Positions 1 to 7,123 of a stretch of DNA of 12,365 nucleotides are shown here, in pieces. Location: assembly GCA_041745395.1 (NCBI GenBank), contig JBGTIZ010000328.1, positions 1 to 12,365 on the forward strand. Direction: 5' to 3'. Below the pieces are notes generated by a model that saw only the letters and a list, made by a program, of their open reading frames with translations, was not told the origin of the DNA and searched no databases. The stretch comes from Hadersleviella sp041745395 (GTDB lineage: Bacteria; Chloroflexota; Anaerolineae; Promineifilales; Promineifilaceae). The position numbers and the translations under genes were made by a program. Numbering within the stretch: position 1 is the stretch's first letter; every line of letters begins with the position of its first letter.

Positions 1-273
1 AAAATACCCTTATGACAGGCGAGCCGCCACAGGCGGCGAGGCGTATCAAGGCACGGTCGTCGTTCCACTTTTTGTATGAGCAATCTGTGACTAATACAAA
101 AATTTGGAAATTCATTGTCTTGGTGTAACTACTAACCAACAAGTCCGTGCCTGAGCTTGTCGAAGGCAAAAGGACGAGCTTCGACAGGTTTAGCCCTCGA
201 GGGCGTTAGTAGTTATGTCTTGGTTAGACAGGCCACATCCAGAGAAAAGCCACCTGACACGTGAAACCCCACT
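1..273. other. Repeat-rich leader upstream of the YigZ-family gene
   Basis: No gene is supported here. Positions 23-28 and 32-37 form a 6-bp GC hairpin (gccgcc / ggcggc, 3-base loop). A longer hairpin repeat occupies about 126-215 and is listed separately. Bases 255-267 (tgacacgtgaaac) are the exact reverse complement of 4715-4727, so even the spacer next to the first start codon is made of words found elsewhere in the window. No convincing -35/-10 pair was found. What lies left of the window is unknown. Confidence 0.5.
126..215. repeat. Hairpin repeat, copy 1 (MITE- or REP-like)
   Basis: This 90-base imperfect palindrome has perfect 11-bp ends (taactactaac at 126-136, gttagtagtta at 205-215). 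An inner stem pairs ctgagcttgtcgaag (151-165) with 179-193, and a 12-bp perfect palindrome gccctcgagggc sits at 193-204. A second copy lies at about 4993-5086 with the same order of parts, so this is a dispersed family and not a single terminator. The CTGAGC-TTGTCGAAG word is of a kind seen scattered through many bacterial genomes. There is no ORF inside, so any mobility would need a transposase acting in trans (inference). Confidence 0.75.
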
Positions 274-912
274 ATGCAAACCATCCCTGCCCGTGAAGTG
301 CGTACTGAAATTGAAGTGTTAAATAGCCGCTTTATCGCGTCGTTGTCGCCTGCTTTTTCGGTAGACGAGGCGCGGGCGTTTATCAGCCGTATTAAAGACG
401 AATTTAGCGATGCGACCCATAATGTGCCGCTTTTTGTGGTCGGACACGGCGCGTCAGTCACGGCGCACAGCAGTGATGATGGTGAGCCAAGCGGCACGGC
501 GGGGCGACCCGCGCTGGCGGTTTTGCAGGGGAGTGGGCTGGGCGACACGGCCGTGGTCATCACCCGCTACTATGGCGGCACCAAGCTAGGCACAGGCGGC
601 CTCGTTCGTGCCTATGGCGACGCCGTGCGGGCGGTGCTAGAAGTGACCCCCCGCGCCGCCAAAGTACCTACCTATACCGTGCTCACGGCCGTGCCGTACA
701 ATTTTCTAGACCGCGTGCGCCTGCTTGTGCCAGATTATGATGGCCTCATTCTGGACGAAGAATTCGCGGCCGATATTACCCTGACCCTGCGCTTCCGCAC
801 CGCCAAATTTCCGCTTTTCCAAGCGGCCCTGACCGAGCTATCCCACGGCCAAGTAGATGTGGCAATTATCGAGACAAACGAAGCGACCATTATGCCGCTG
901 AAAAATAGCTAA
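274..912 (+). CDS. yigZ: YigZ/IMPACT family protein (UPF0029)
   Basis: This 212-residue protein belongs to the YigZ/IMPACT family, whose bacterial members are near 200-215 residues, so it is full length. The N-terminal IMPACT-type domain (about 15-125) carries both family signatures: HSSDDGEPSGTAGRP near residues 66-80 and ITRYYGGTKLGTGGLVRAYG near 96-115. The remainder (about 135-205) fits the ferredoxin-like C-terminal domain usual in bacterial members. The family is cytosolic; eukaryotic IMPACT affects translational control by Gcn2, but the bacterial role is poorly defined, so no reaction is claimed. The ATG at 274 is used because it opens the conserved region cleanly; no clear Shine-Dalgarno site precedes it. 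Two copies of the CACGGCCGTG palindrome lie in the gene (546-555, 684-693). The stop codon (910-912) overlaps a perfect 18-bp palindrome, and the next gene starts 50 bases later on the same strand. Confidence 0.93.
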   Translation: MQTIPAREVRTEIEVLNSRFIASLSPAFSVDEARAFISRIKDEFSDATHNVPLFVVGHGASVTAHSSDDGEPSGTAGRPALAVLQGSGLGDTAVVITRYYGGTKLGTGGLVRAYGDAVRAVLEVTPRAAKVPTYTVLTAVPYNFLDRVRLLVPDYDGLILDEEFAADITLTLRFRTAKFPLFQAALTELSHGQVDVAIIETNEATIMPLKNS

Positions 913-928
913 TTGGCAATTGCCAATT
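911..928. repeat. Perfect 18-bp palindrome overlapping a stop codon
   Basis: AATTGGCAATTGCCAATT reads the same on both strands and begins inside the TAA stop (910-912) of the YigZ-family gene. The half-site TAATTGGCAATT recurs at about 11338-11348 and 11400-11411, so it belongs to a dispersed spacer word. With no T-tract after it, it is not a good intrinsic terminator. It also creates in-frame TTG and ATG codons (927, 933) upstream of the next gene that are probably not real starts. Confidence 0.7.
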
Positions 929-962
929 GACAATGGTCAATGTGCCTCGTACTGTGAAACTT

Positions 963-2540
963 ATGAGTGAAGATCATACGCAATTTTTTTCTCAGCCACC
1001 GCCGCCACCTGCGCCGCCGCGTCCTTCTTGGGGACGGCGCGTGGTGCGCTTTTTGGGGCGGTTGTTACTGTTGTTGGGACTGCTAGGGCTTGTGGTGGGG
1101 AGCGGCACGGCCGTGTGGCTTTGGTTTCAAATAGAGCAGACGCAGACGTTGCTCCCCGGCACGGCCGTGTTAGACATCCCTCTCGGCGGTCTATCACCCG
1201 CCGCCGCCGAAACCCAGCTCGCCCGAGCCTGGGCGGCGCGCACCATCATGACCGAAGGCACAAACATGACCCTCCGCGTCACACCCGCCGAACTCGGGAT
1301 TGTGCTGGACGTGCCCGCCACGGTCGCCCAAGCCCGCGCTCAGAGCGAGATTACGGGCTGGGCAGATATCCCCCGCCTGTGGCAAACCGGGCAGAGCGTG
1401 AATCCCGTCTGGAGCTATAACCCGGCCGTGGCTGAGGCGTGGTTGCAGAGTGTCGCCCCTTATTTCTATGTCACTCCTGTCGAGGCGCGGGTGCTGTTTC
1501 AGCAGGGCGAATTTGTCAGCACGGCGTCCCAAGTGGGACAAGAGCTGGATATCCCCGAGACGATGGCTTGGCTGAATGAGAACGCGAACACGGCCGTGTT
1601 CTACGCCCAAATGCCCCTCTTCATCACCCCCCTCACTCCCACCATCACCGACGCCTCTGCTCTGGCAGAAGAGCTAAACCAGCGCCTCGTCGCCTCATTC
1701 ACCATCCCCCTGTTCGACCCCGTGCGCGGCGAAACGGCCACGTGGACAGTTCCCGTTGAAACGTGGACAGCATGGCTGATGATTCCCACCAGTGACAGCA
1801 ATACACCCAATTGGGGGGTAGATGGGGGACAAGTACAGCGGTTTATCTGGACGCAAACGGCTGGGTTGGGGGAGACGCGCTATATAGATGAAAATGAGGC
1901 GGTACAGGTTTTGCAAACGGCCGTGTTGGCGCAACTAAACGACGAACCCGTCACCCTCCCCACCCTGCGCATTTATCACCATCCCCAAACCCATACCGTA
2001 CAGGCTGGCGAAACGCTTTCAAGCATCGGCCGTGCTTACGGCTTCCCCTACCCGTGGCTCCAAGCCGCCAACCCCAACGTCAGCAACCTGGCCCCCGGCC
2101 AAACCATCACCATCCCTTCACCCGACACTCTTCTACCGCTCGACCCCCTACAAAACAAACGCATCATCGTCAGCCTCAGCCAGCAAAAAATGTGGGCCTA
2201 TGAAAATGACCAGCAAAAATGGGAATGGGCCATTAGCACAGGCCTGTCTGAAAGCCCCACCTCCCCTGGTATCTTCCAAGTGCAATCCCACGAACCCAAC
2301 GCCTACGCCAGCATCTGGGATTTATGGATGCCCAACTTTATGGGCATTTATCGCCCCGTGCCCAGTTCCGACTTCATGAACGGCTTCCACGGCTTCCCCA
2401 CCCGCCAAGGCTCCCAACTCCTCTGGACCAACAGCCTCGGCACACCTGTCACCTACGGCTGTATCCTCGTCCACGACGACAACATGACCCTCCTATACGA
2501 TTGGGCAGAAGCAGGCACTATCGTCGAAGTTGTGCCCTAA
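963..2540 (+). CDS. Membrane-anchored L,D-transpeptidase (PG_binding_4 - LysM - YkuD)
   Basis: A 525-residue cell-wall enzyme. Residues 1-30 are cytosolic and proline-rich (QPPPPPAPPRP), followed by one hydrophobic segment (about 31-56) that anchors the rest outside. From about 63 (LPGTAVLDIPLGGLSPAAAE) it resembles the PG_binding_4/YoaR-type domain often paired with L,D-transpeptidases, with a probable second unit after it. A LysM domain (about 343-385, HTVQAGETLSSIGRAYG) binds glycan. The YkuD catalytic domain (about 397-525) keeps the catalytic cysteine (C500) and an upstream histidine (H476). The family makes 3-3 cross-links between peptidoglycan stems. The motif is atypical: TYGCIL stands where S/T-H-G-C-x-R is usual, so the histidine before Gly-Cys is Tyr and the Arg is Leu. 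Start: ATG at 963 is preferred over in-frame ATG 933 or TTG 927 because the added residues are encoded by repeat sequence. No strong ribosome site is visible. Confidence 0.88.
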   Translation: MSEDHTQFFSQPPPPPAPPRPSWGRRVVRFLGRLLLLLGLLGLVVGSGTAVWLWFQIEQTQTLLPGTAVLDIPLGGLSPAAAETQLARAWAARTIMTEGTNMTLRVTPAELGIVLDVPATVAQARAQSEITGWADIPRLWQTGQSVNPVWSYNPAVAEAWLQSVAPYFYVTPVEARVLFQQGEFVSTASQVGQELDIPETMAWLNENANTAVFYAQMPLFITPLTPTITDASALAEELNQRLVASFTIPLFDPVRGETATWTVPVETWTAWLMIPTSDSNTPNWGVDGGQVQRFIWTQTAGLGETRYIDENEAVQVLQTAVLAQLNDEPVTLPTLRIYHHPQTHTVQAGETLSSIGRAYGFPYPWLQAANPNVSNLAPGQTITIPSPDTLLPLDPLQNKRIIVSLSQQKMWAYENDQQKWEWAISTGLSESPTSPGIFQVQSHEPNAYASIWDLWMPNFMGIYRPVPSSDFMNGFHGFPTRQGSQLLWTNSLGTPVTYGCILVHDDNMTLLYDWAEAGTIVEVVP

Positions 2541-2606
2541 ATCACACCGATTACAACATTCACTGCTCGAACTAAAAGAGAGTACAGTCACATCCTCCTA
2601 AAACAA

Positions 2607-2647
2607 AAAAGTGAGAGGCTGGCAAAATATGCCAGCCTCTCACTTTT
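2607..2647. terminator. Strong bidirectional intrinsic terminator
   Basis: Left arm 2607-2624 (aaaagtgagaggctggca) and right arm 2630-2647 are exact reverse complements: an 18-bp stem with a 5-base loop. An A-run (2601-2610) on the left and a T-run on the right give a U-tract in either direction. It lies between the convergent transpeptidase and cyclase genes and can end transcription of both. Confidence 0.92.
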
Positions 2648-2809
2648 CACTTCTTAGGTCTAACTTTTTAGGTTCTTCAGGAATTCAGGGGGTTGACATC
2701 AAATGATGCGCGAAACGCCATGTGTGTCCAGAGAGACCTGCGCATCACGTATTCCATTTCAGACCAAACCCCATGAGATCCCAAAGAGCCACTTTTTATT
2801 TTACGCTTC

Positions 2810-4543
2810 TCACTTCTCGCCCAGCAACAAATACGTTTGCTCCAACGTAGACCGCCCCTTCACCCGCATTGGCTCCAGCGGTTCGGTGATAGCCCAATCT
2901 TTCACCACTTCATAGACGCTACTGCTGATAATAATTTGGTCAGATTGAGCCGTTTCCTCCAGCCGTTTGGCCAGATTAACGGCATCCCCAATCGCCGTAA
3001 AATCTTTGCGGAAATGACTGCCAACGTTGCCAGCCACCGCCTCCCCACTGTTAATCCCTGCGCTAAAATGGAGCCGCTCATGCTCTGGCTGGCGGTCACG
3101 ATATTCGGCGACCGTTTCCAACATACGTAACCCCGCCCGCACAGCGCGTTCGATATGGTTTTCCTGTGGGTTTAGCTGAGTATTGAACAGAGCCATGACC
3201 GCATCACCCATAAATTTATCAATAATCCCCTCAAACTCGTTGATGGCCTGTGCCGCAATGGTGAAGTAACCATTGATAACGCGAATCAGTTCGGCAGGGT
3301 CTAGCCCCTCGCTGAAGGTGCTGAAGCCGGAGATATCGGCAAAAAAGACGGTGAGGTCACGCCGTTGCGGCCGTTGCGCCGCGTCAAGGTCACGTACTTG
3401 GTCCACGAGGGCAGGGGGTAAGTATCTACGCACGGCCGCCATGCGCTTGCGGTCGGTCACGTCATCCAGCACCATAGCGATACCGTTGGTGCGCTGTTGC
3501 ATATCAATCAGCGGGGAGAGCGTCAGGGTGAGCGTACTGGAGTTTTGGCGCACCCCGGTCACAATATCTATTTCCTTGCTCTCGTTACTGCGCGTTTGGC
3601 GCACTTGCTCGACCAAGCTGTTTAGCACCGCGCTCACGTCAGCGAGGGCTTCCCGATAGGGGCGGTCTACGACGAGATGCATCGGTACGCCCAAAATTCG
3701 GCTGGCGGCTTGGTTATAGAGCCGAATGTGGTCATCGTTGTCCACCGTAATCACGCCGCTGGCGATGGATTCAAACACATCGTCCATCAGGGTTTTCATT
3801 TCGGTGATTTCCGCCAGTTGTTTGCGAATTTGGCGGAAGAGGCGGGCGTTTTCAATGGCAACAGCGGCTTGATTGGCAAAGGAGGCGAATAAATCGCGGT
3901 CAGTGTCGTTAAAAATGCCGCTGGCGATGCGATTATCGGCGTAAACCACGCCAATAGAATCATCCTTCATGGTCAGGGGCACGCACATGATGGAGCGTAA
4001 GTTGTAGCTAATGATGCTCTGTTGTCCTTGAAAGCGGGCGTCTTCTTGGGCGTTGGTGGTGACGAGTGGTTCGCCTGTTTCAAAAACGGTGTTGATAACG
4101 GTGCTACTGACTTCGGTGGAGTCAAGAATGGTTTCGCGGTTGATATTACGCGCGGCCTGTATTTCTAGTTCGCCTGTCTCTTCGTTGAAGAGCATGAGAA
4201 AGCCGCGCTCGGCGCCCGTGATTTTAATCATGGTGTCCATCACCATGGTGAGCACGTAGCTGGTGTCGAGCGAGGAGTTGAGTGCGGCACTGATGTCTTG
4301 CAGGGCGCGGAGCTGCTGTTGCTCTTTTTCTTGGGCGCGGAGTCGTCGCTCGAGGTTTTGCAGGGTGCGTTTGGCCGGGGCAAGCAGGCGCATCAACTCG
4401 GCGGAGGCTTCCATGAGGATGTGAGATTGGGTGCCGACAAAGGTTTGTTGCTGGCGGTCAGCCGTTTGGTCTATCTCACTGATAAGTTCGGCCAGTTTTT
4501 CTAGGTCTTGCTGGATGGGGGTATTGGCAGTGTTATCGCTCAC
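2810..4543 (-). CDS. GAF-PAS-class III adenylate/guanylate cyclase
   Basis: A 577-residue soluble signalling enzyme. Order: N-terminal helical/coiled-coil segment (about 10-80, rich in Gln, Glu and Lys), GAF sensor (about 80-240), PAS sensor (about 255-370, ending DDVTDRKRM), and class III catalytic domain (about 395-577). The catalytic residues look intact: metal-binding Asp403 (FADISGF) and Asp447 (FMGD), Lys443 in IDKFMGD, which matches an ATP-selecting lysine, Thr516 in DFTAIGD, and the transition-state pair Asn523 and Arg527 (AVNLAKRLE). Adenylate cyclase is therefore favoured over guanylate cyclase (inference from Lys443). No membrane segment was seen, so the signal is probably cytosolic and sensed by GAF/PAS. 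Start is GTG (4541-4543) with a GAGG ribosome site about 6 bases upstream. The gene is convergent with the transpeptidase and divergent from minC. It contains no copy of the window's CACGGCCGTG palindrome in 1.7 kb. Confidence 0.93.
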   Translation of the reverse strand: MSDNTANTPIQQDLEKLAELISEIDQTADRQQQTFVGTQSHILMEASAELMRLLAPAKRTLQNLERRLRAQEKEQQQLRALQDISAALNSSLDTSYVLTMVMDTMIKITGAERGFLMLFNEETGELEIQAARNINRETILDSTEVSSTVINTVFETGEPLVTTNAQEDARFQGQQSIISYNLRSIMCVPLTMKDDSIGVVYADNRIASGIFNDTDRDLFASFANQAAVAIENARLFRQIRKQLAEITEMKTLMDDVFESIASGVITVDNDDHIRLYNQAASRILGVPMHLVVDRPYREALADVSAVLNSLVEQVRQTRSNESKEIDIVTGVRQNSSTLTLTLSPLIDMQQRTNGIAMVLDDVTDRKRMAAVRRYLPPALVDQVRDLDAAQRPQRRDLTVFFADISGFSTFSEGLDPAELIRVINGYFTIAAQAINEFEGIIDKFMGDAVMALFNTQLNPQENHIERAVRAGLRMLETVAEYRDRQPEHERLHFSAGINSGEAVAGNVGSHFRKDFTAIGDAVNLAKRLEETAQSDQIIISSSVYEVVKDWAITEPLEPMRVKGRSTLEQTYLLLGEK

Positions 4544-4880
4544 AATGTCCTCGTTTAGTCAGCTTGTCGCTAAAAGGCTAACTGACTGAGACGTTGAATA
4601 GGTGTGTTGTTGTCAATCGGAGAGGTGTCTAAATCTTATCAGATTGTAGCGTGTTGTGGGGGTTTGTGCATTGCTTTAGTAGATAAGGGTGAAGGGGGCT
4701 TTAAATGGGGTCATGTTTCACGTGTCATGTGTCATGTGGTTTTGTTCTGGCTTGGTCTGTCTATTTCAGAGAACGGCTAACTGACGCCGTGACTGCCAGC
4801 AGAGCGACCGATAAGGGCGGCGTCTGTTTAACGGTGTTGTGTAGGGGGGTTGCAATGGGTTTGTTTCTGTTGTATCATCT

Positions 4881-4899
4881 CAACAATACTTAATTGTTG
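4881..4899. promoter_or_regulatory. AT-rich inverted repeat, possible operator
   Basis: caacaat (4881-4887) and attgttg (4893-4899) are exact reverse complements separated by actta. A TATTAT sequence follows within a few bases (about 4901-4906). The layout would suit an operator near a promoter for the min operon, but no regulator is identified and chance is possible in AT-rich DNA. Confidence 0.3.
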
Positions 4900-4928
4900 T
4901 ATTATCCCGCATGGGCATAAAAAGTGCT

Positions 4929-4953
4929 GAGCGATGAGCAACGAGTACTGAGT
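4929..4953. repeat. 25-bp dispersed word, copy A
   Basis: This 25-base word starting gagcgatgagc matches 5848-5872 at 23 of 25 positions in the same orientation. One copy lies before minC and the other between minC and minD. A weaker relative (gcgagcgatgg, then caacgag) is present near 9925-9942. It has no ORF and no strong hairpin; function unknown. Confidence 0.6.
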
Positions 4954-4992
4954 GTGTCTATAATCAAGTTGTGCTGGTTTCCTAACTATATC

Positions 4993-5086
4993 GTAACTAA
5001 TTACCCAACAAGTCCGTTGCCTGAGCCTGTCGAAGGCAAAAGGACAGGCTTCGACAAGCTCAGCTCTCGAGAGCGTTAGTCGTTAC
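4993..5086. repeat. Hairpin repeat, copy 2 (MITE- or REP-like)
   Basis: Same element as 126-215. The inner stem pairs ctgagcctgtcgaag (5021-5035) with cttcgacaagctcag (about 5049-5063) with one mismatch. The 12-bp palindrome gctctcgagagc is at 5063-5074. The outer ends (gtaactaattac, gttagtcgttac) pair less well than in copy 1. Relative to copy 1 the central palindrome differs at two positions that pair with each other (C-G changed to T-A). The copy ends 18 bases before the minC start. Confidence 0.75.
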
Positions 5087-5104
5087 ACTATATCTTCTAA
5101 TTCT

Positions 5105-5836
5105 ATGTCTACTGAAACGGCTTCTAATCATATCAGTATCAAAGGGGTGCGCGATGGGCTAATGATTGCCATTAGCTCGTTGCCGCCGTTTGATGAAGTA
5201 GACCATGAGTTGACGACCGAGCTGACGCAGAAGCGTGATTTTTTGCGGGGCAGTCGGGTTGTGCTGGAGGTGGGGGGACGCAAGCTAAGTCGGGAGCAGT
5301 TGCTGGCGTGGCAAGTTTTTATGGCGCAGAATGGCTTGGCTCTGTGGGCCGTGCTTTCGATGCGGGAGCCGACACGAGAGGCGGCGCGGGATTTAGGCTT
5401 GGCGACACGCTTGCCGGGGAGCCAGATGGATTTGCAGGGGAATGGGCGACCTGATTTGGTGCGAGAACCAGCGCGTGAGGGACGACACACGGCCGTGTCC
5501 AATCCTCATAACAACAACGCCCTCTTTTTATACGAAACGCTCCGTTCTGGTCGGGCTGTTTACCACGAAGGGCATGTAATTATCATGGGGGATGTGAACC
5601 CTGGGGCAGAAGTGGTCGCTGAAGGGAATGTCATTGTCTGGGGGAAAGTACGCGGCTTGGTTCATGCGGGGTCGGCGGGGGATACCACGGCCGTGGTGTG
5701 TGCCCTTGATTTATCGCCGACCCAGCTGCGTATTGCGGACCGCATTGCCATTACGCCGCCACGACGCGGGGGCACGGCCGTGCCCGAAGTGGCGCGGATT
5801 CAAGATGACCAAATCACGGCCGTGTCTTGGAACTAA
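5105..5836 (+). CDS. minC: Septum site-determining protein MinC
   Basis: A 243-residue inhibitor of FtsZ polymerisation that keeps the Z-ring away from the poles when recruited to the membrane by MinD. The N-terminal domain (about 8-105) is divergent, as usual. The C-terminal beta-helix domain (about 140-243), which dimerises and binds MinD, has the family pattern: LRSGR at 146-150, MGDVNPGAEVVAEGNVIVWG at 161-180, RGLVHAG at 183-189, and the closing PEVARIQDD. A loose linker (about 110-138) joins them. The first gene of minCDE, it lies 68 bases before minD. No Shine-Dalgarno sequence precedes ATG 5105 (ttctaattct), so start strength is uncertain, but no better upstream start exists after the hairpin repeat. 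Four CACGGCCGTG palindromes lie in the gene (5488, 5686, 5773, 5815), three in the last 150 bases. Confidence 0.95.
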   Translation: MSTETASNHISIKGVRDGLMIAISSLPPFDEVDHELTTELTQKRDFLRGSRVVLEVGGRKLSREQLLAWQVFMAQNGLALWAVLSMREPTREAARDLGLATRLPGSQMDLQGNGRPDLVREPAREGRHTAVSNPHNNNALFLYETLRSGRAVYHEGHVIIMGDVNPGAEVVAEGNVIVWGKVRGLVHAGSAGDTTAVVCALDLSPTQLRIADRIAITPPRRGGTAVPEVARIQDDQITAVSWN

Positions 5837-5847
5837 AAAAGAGTAAC

Positions 5848-5872
5848 GAGCGATGAGCGACGAGTGCTGAGT
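5848..5872. repeat. 25-bp dispersed word, copy B (minC-minD spacer)
   Basis: Matches 4929-4953 with two differences, both purine changes. It fills much of the 68-base gap between minC and minD, starting 11 bases after the minC stop and ending before the minD ribosome site. Co-transcription of minC and minD through it is likely. Confidence 0.6.
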
Positions 5873-5904
5873 CAGCCCCCTCGCTCCCCAAAAGGACTAT
5901 CTCT

Positions 5905-6711
5905 ATGAGTTATGCAAAAGTCGTGACTATTACCTCTGGCAAAGGGGGGGTTGGCAAAACAACCGTCACCGCCAACTTGGCGACCGCGCTCGCTATGCAG
6001 GGCAAGCGTGTGGTGGCGATTGACGCCGATATTGGTCTGCGCAATTTAGATGTGGTGATGGGGCTAGAAAACCGCATCGTTTATGATTTGGTGGACGTGG
6101 TCGAAGGGCGTTGCCGGCTGGCGCAAGCGATGATTAAAGACAAACGCCTGCCCAAACTGACGCTCATCCCCGCCGCCCAAACCCGCGATAAAATGTCGGT
6201 TAGTCCGTCTGATATGGTGCTAGTGTGTGACCAACTGCGGGAAGAGGCGGACTTTATCATCATTGACTCCCCCGCAGGCATCGAGCGGGGGTTCCAAAAT
6301 GCAGTTGCTCCGGCTGACCAAGTGCTCATCGTCACCAATCCCGAGGTCTCGGCCGTGCGTGACGCGGATCGCATCATTGGCCTGCTCGAAGCAGAAATGA
6401 AAGGCCCCGCGCAACTTATCATCAATCGGTACAAACCAGAGATGGTGGCGCGGGGTGACATGCTTTCGATTGATGATGTGCTGGAAATTCTGGCGATTGA
6501 TTTAATCGGCGTCGTGCCCGAAGATGAAGCGATTTTGATCTCGACCAATCGCGGCTTGCCGATTGTGATGCAAAATGGACACGCGCCCAGTTCAGGCATA
6601 GCGATGCGTAATATTGCTCTGCGCTTGCAGGGGCAGGACGTGCCTTTTCTTGATTTAACAGCGCGTAATGGTTTCTTAGACCGTCTGAAGAGTTGGATGG
6701 GTGGGGGGTGA
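5905..6711 (+). CDS. minD: Septum site-determining protein MinD (ATPase)
   Basis: A 268-residue membrane-associated P-loop ATPase. The ATP-bound dimer sits on the inner membrane, recruits MinC, and is released by MinE-stimulated hydrolysis. It carries the deviant Walker A motif GKGGVGKTT (12-20) with signature lysine K13 and K18, the ADIGLRNLD segment (about 42-50), and the Walker B-type IIIDSPAGIE (about 117-126). The last residues (FLDRLKSWMGGG) form a short amphipathic helix matching the MinD membrane-targeting sequence. Length equals typical MinD. ATG 5905 follows an AAAGGA ribosome site (about 5891-5896) at normal spacing. minE begins 10 bases after the stop. Unlike minC it contains no copy of the CACGGCCGTG palindrome. 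Confidence 0.98.
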   Translation: MSYAKVVTITSGKGGVGKTTVTANLATALAMQGKRVVAIDADIGLRNLDVVMGLENRIVYDLVDVVEGRCRLAQAMIKDKRLPKLTLIPAAQTRDKMSVSPSDMVLVCDQLREEADFIIIDSPAGIERGFQNAVAPADQVLIVTNPEVSAVRDADRIIGLLEAEMKGPAQLIINRYKPEMVARGDMLSIDDVLEILAIDLIGVVPEDEAILISTNRGLPIVMQNGHAPSSGIAMRNIALRLQGQDVPFLDLTARNGFLDRLKSWMGGG

Positions 6712-6721
6712 GGAAAAGCAG

Positions 6722-6982
6722 ATGAGTTGGTTAGATAAGCTATTTGGACGCACAGAAACAAGCAGTAGCGTGGCGAAGTCCCGTTTGCAAATGGTGCTGA
6801 CGCATGACCGCAGTGATATTTCGCCGGGCTTGCTGGAAGAAATTAAAGATGAGATTATCGAGGTAATTGCGCGTCGGCTGGCGATTGACCCTGATTTGGT
6901 GGTGATTAACTTGAACCAGACGGGCAATGAGAGCCGGCTAGTGGCGGAGATTCCACTCCAGTCACAGGCGCGACGGCCGTAA
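6722..6982 (+). CDS. minE: Cell division topological specificity factor MinE
   Basis: An 86-residue protein that stimulates MinD ATPase and creates the pole-to-pole Min pattern. Residues 1-10 (MSWLDKLFGR) match the amphipathic membrane-binding N-terminus. The segment near 19-36 (AKSRLQMVLTHDRSDISP) is the MinD-contact helix/strand, and residues about 37-80 form the topological-specificity domain. Start ATG 6722 is chosen over an upstream in-frame GTG (6701) because it gives the conserved N-terminus and follows a GAGGA site (6710-6714) at 7-base spacing; that site overlaps the minD stop, so the genes are tightly linked. The final codons contain an ACGGCCGT palindrome (6973-6980), and the C-terminal tail (SQARRP) is antisense to a transposase remnant frame, so the last residues may have been altered by an old insertion (inference). 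Confidence 0.95.
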   Translation: MSWLDKLFGRTETSSSVAKSRLQMVLTHDRSDISPGLLEEIKDEIIEVIARRLAIDPDLVVINLNQTGNESRLVAEIPLQSQARRP

Positions 6983-7123
6983 GAAGACCGCCAAAAAGTT
7001 ATCATTGCCATAGAGAGTATCGGCCACCACAACCTTGGGATGGTCATTTTGCTGGTCAAGACGTTTTATTTGTTCGACAGCGATGTCACTATCAGTGCGG
7101 TCACTGGTTACACGCGCCACATC
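6962..7123 (-). pseudogene. Transposase remnant (DDE-type fragment)
   Basis: Read on the - strand from 7123, one frame gives about 53 residues: DVARVTSDRTD, then VVVADTLYGNDNFLAVF, before a stop at 6962-6964. The ADTLYGN-x-x-FL pattern is typical of the second catalytic Asp region of several DDE insertion-sequence transposases. Going upstream, the frame meets a stop (in TCAAGTAAGGC, near 7150) and no N- or C-terminal remainder is present, so it is a decayed internal fragment. No terminal inverted repeats or target duplication were found. Its last codons overlap the end of minE. The exact IS family cannot be named from this fragment. Confidence 0.6.

Larger units (their letters stand above)
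4544..5104. other. 561-base divergent spacer between cyclase and minC
   Basis: No gene is supported; the longest + frame (4705-4893) begins in repeat sequence and has no recognisable domain. It holds: the GTTTCACGTGTCA word at 4715-4727, reverse complement of 255-267; an AT-rich inverted repeat at 4881-4899; a 25-bp word at 4929-4953 repeated between minC and minD; and the second copy of the hairpin repeat at about 4993-5086. A TTGACA sequence on the - strand (about 4610-4615) has no well-spaced -10 partner. Promoters for both flanking genes must lie here, but I could not place them with confidence. Confidence 0.6.

Noticed and set aside
927..962. N-terminal extension of the transpeptidase from TTG 927 or ATG 933.
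   Set aside because: The extra residues are encoded by the 18-bp palindrome and adjoining repeat. The ATG at 963 gives a normal cytosolic proline-rich N-terminus.
2704..2747. 8-bp inverted repeat (tgatgcgc / gcgcatca) in the convergent spacer.
   Set aside because: A 28-base loop, no T-run and no second copy in the window. The adjacent 18-bp terminator already explains the gene ends.
2703..2915. A 70-codon + strand frame after the bidirectional terminator.
   Set aside because: It has no ribosome site or domain, its second half is antisense to the conserved end of the cyclase domain, and it starts in terminator-flanking spacer.
4532..4546. Sequence resembling the lac operator (attgtgagcgataac on the - strand) at the cyclase start.
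   Set aside because: It is the GTG start region followed by Ser-Asp-Asn codons. It lacks one base of the operator core, has no symmetric half, and no LacI-type gene is near. Coincidence is the best explanation.
4705..4893. A 62-codon + strand frame in the cyclase-minC spacer.
   Set aside because: Its first codons are the dispersed GTTTCACGTGTCATG repeat, it has no ribosome site or recognisable domain, and the spacer is otherwise repeat-filled.
5041..5104. A promoter for minC in the right arm of hairpin repeat copy 2 (TCGACA with TATATC).
   Set aside because: The spacing between the candidate -35 and -10 is far too long, and the -35-like word is part of the conserved repeat stem.
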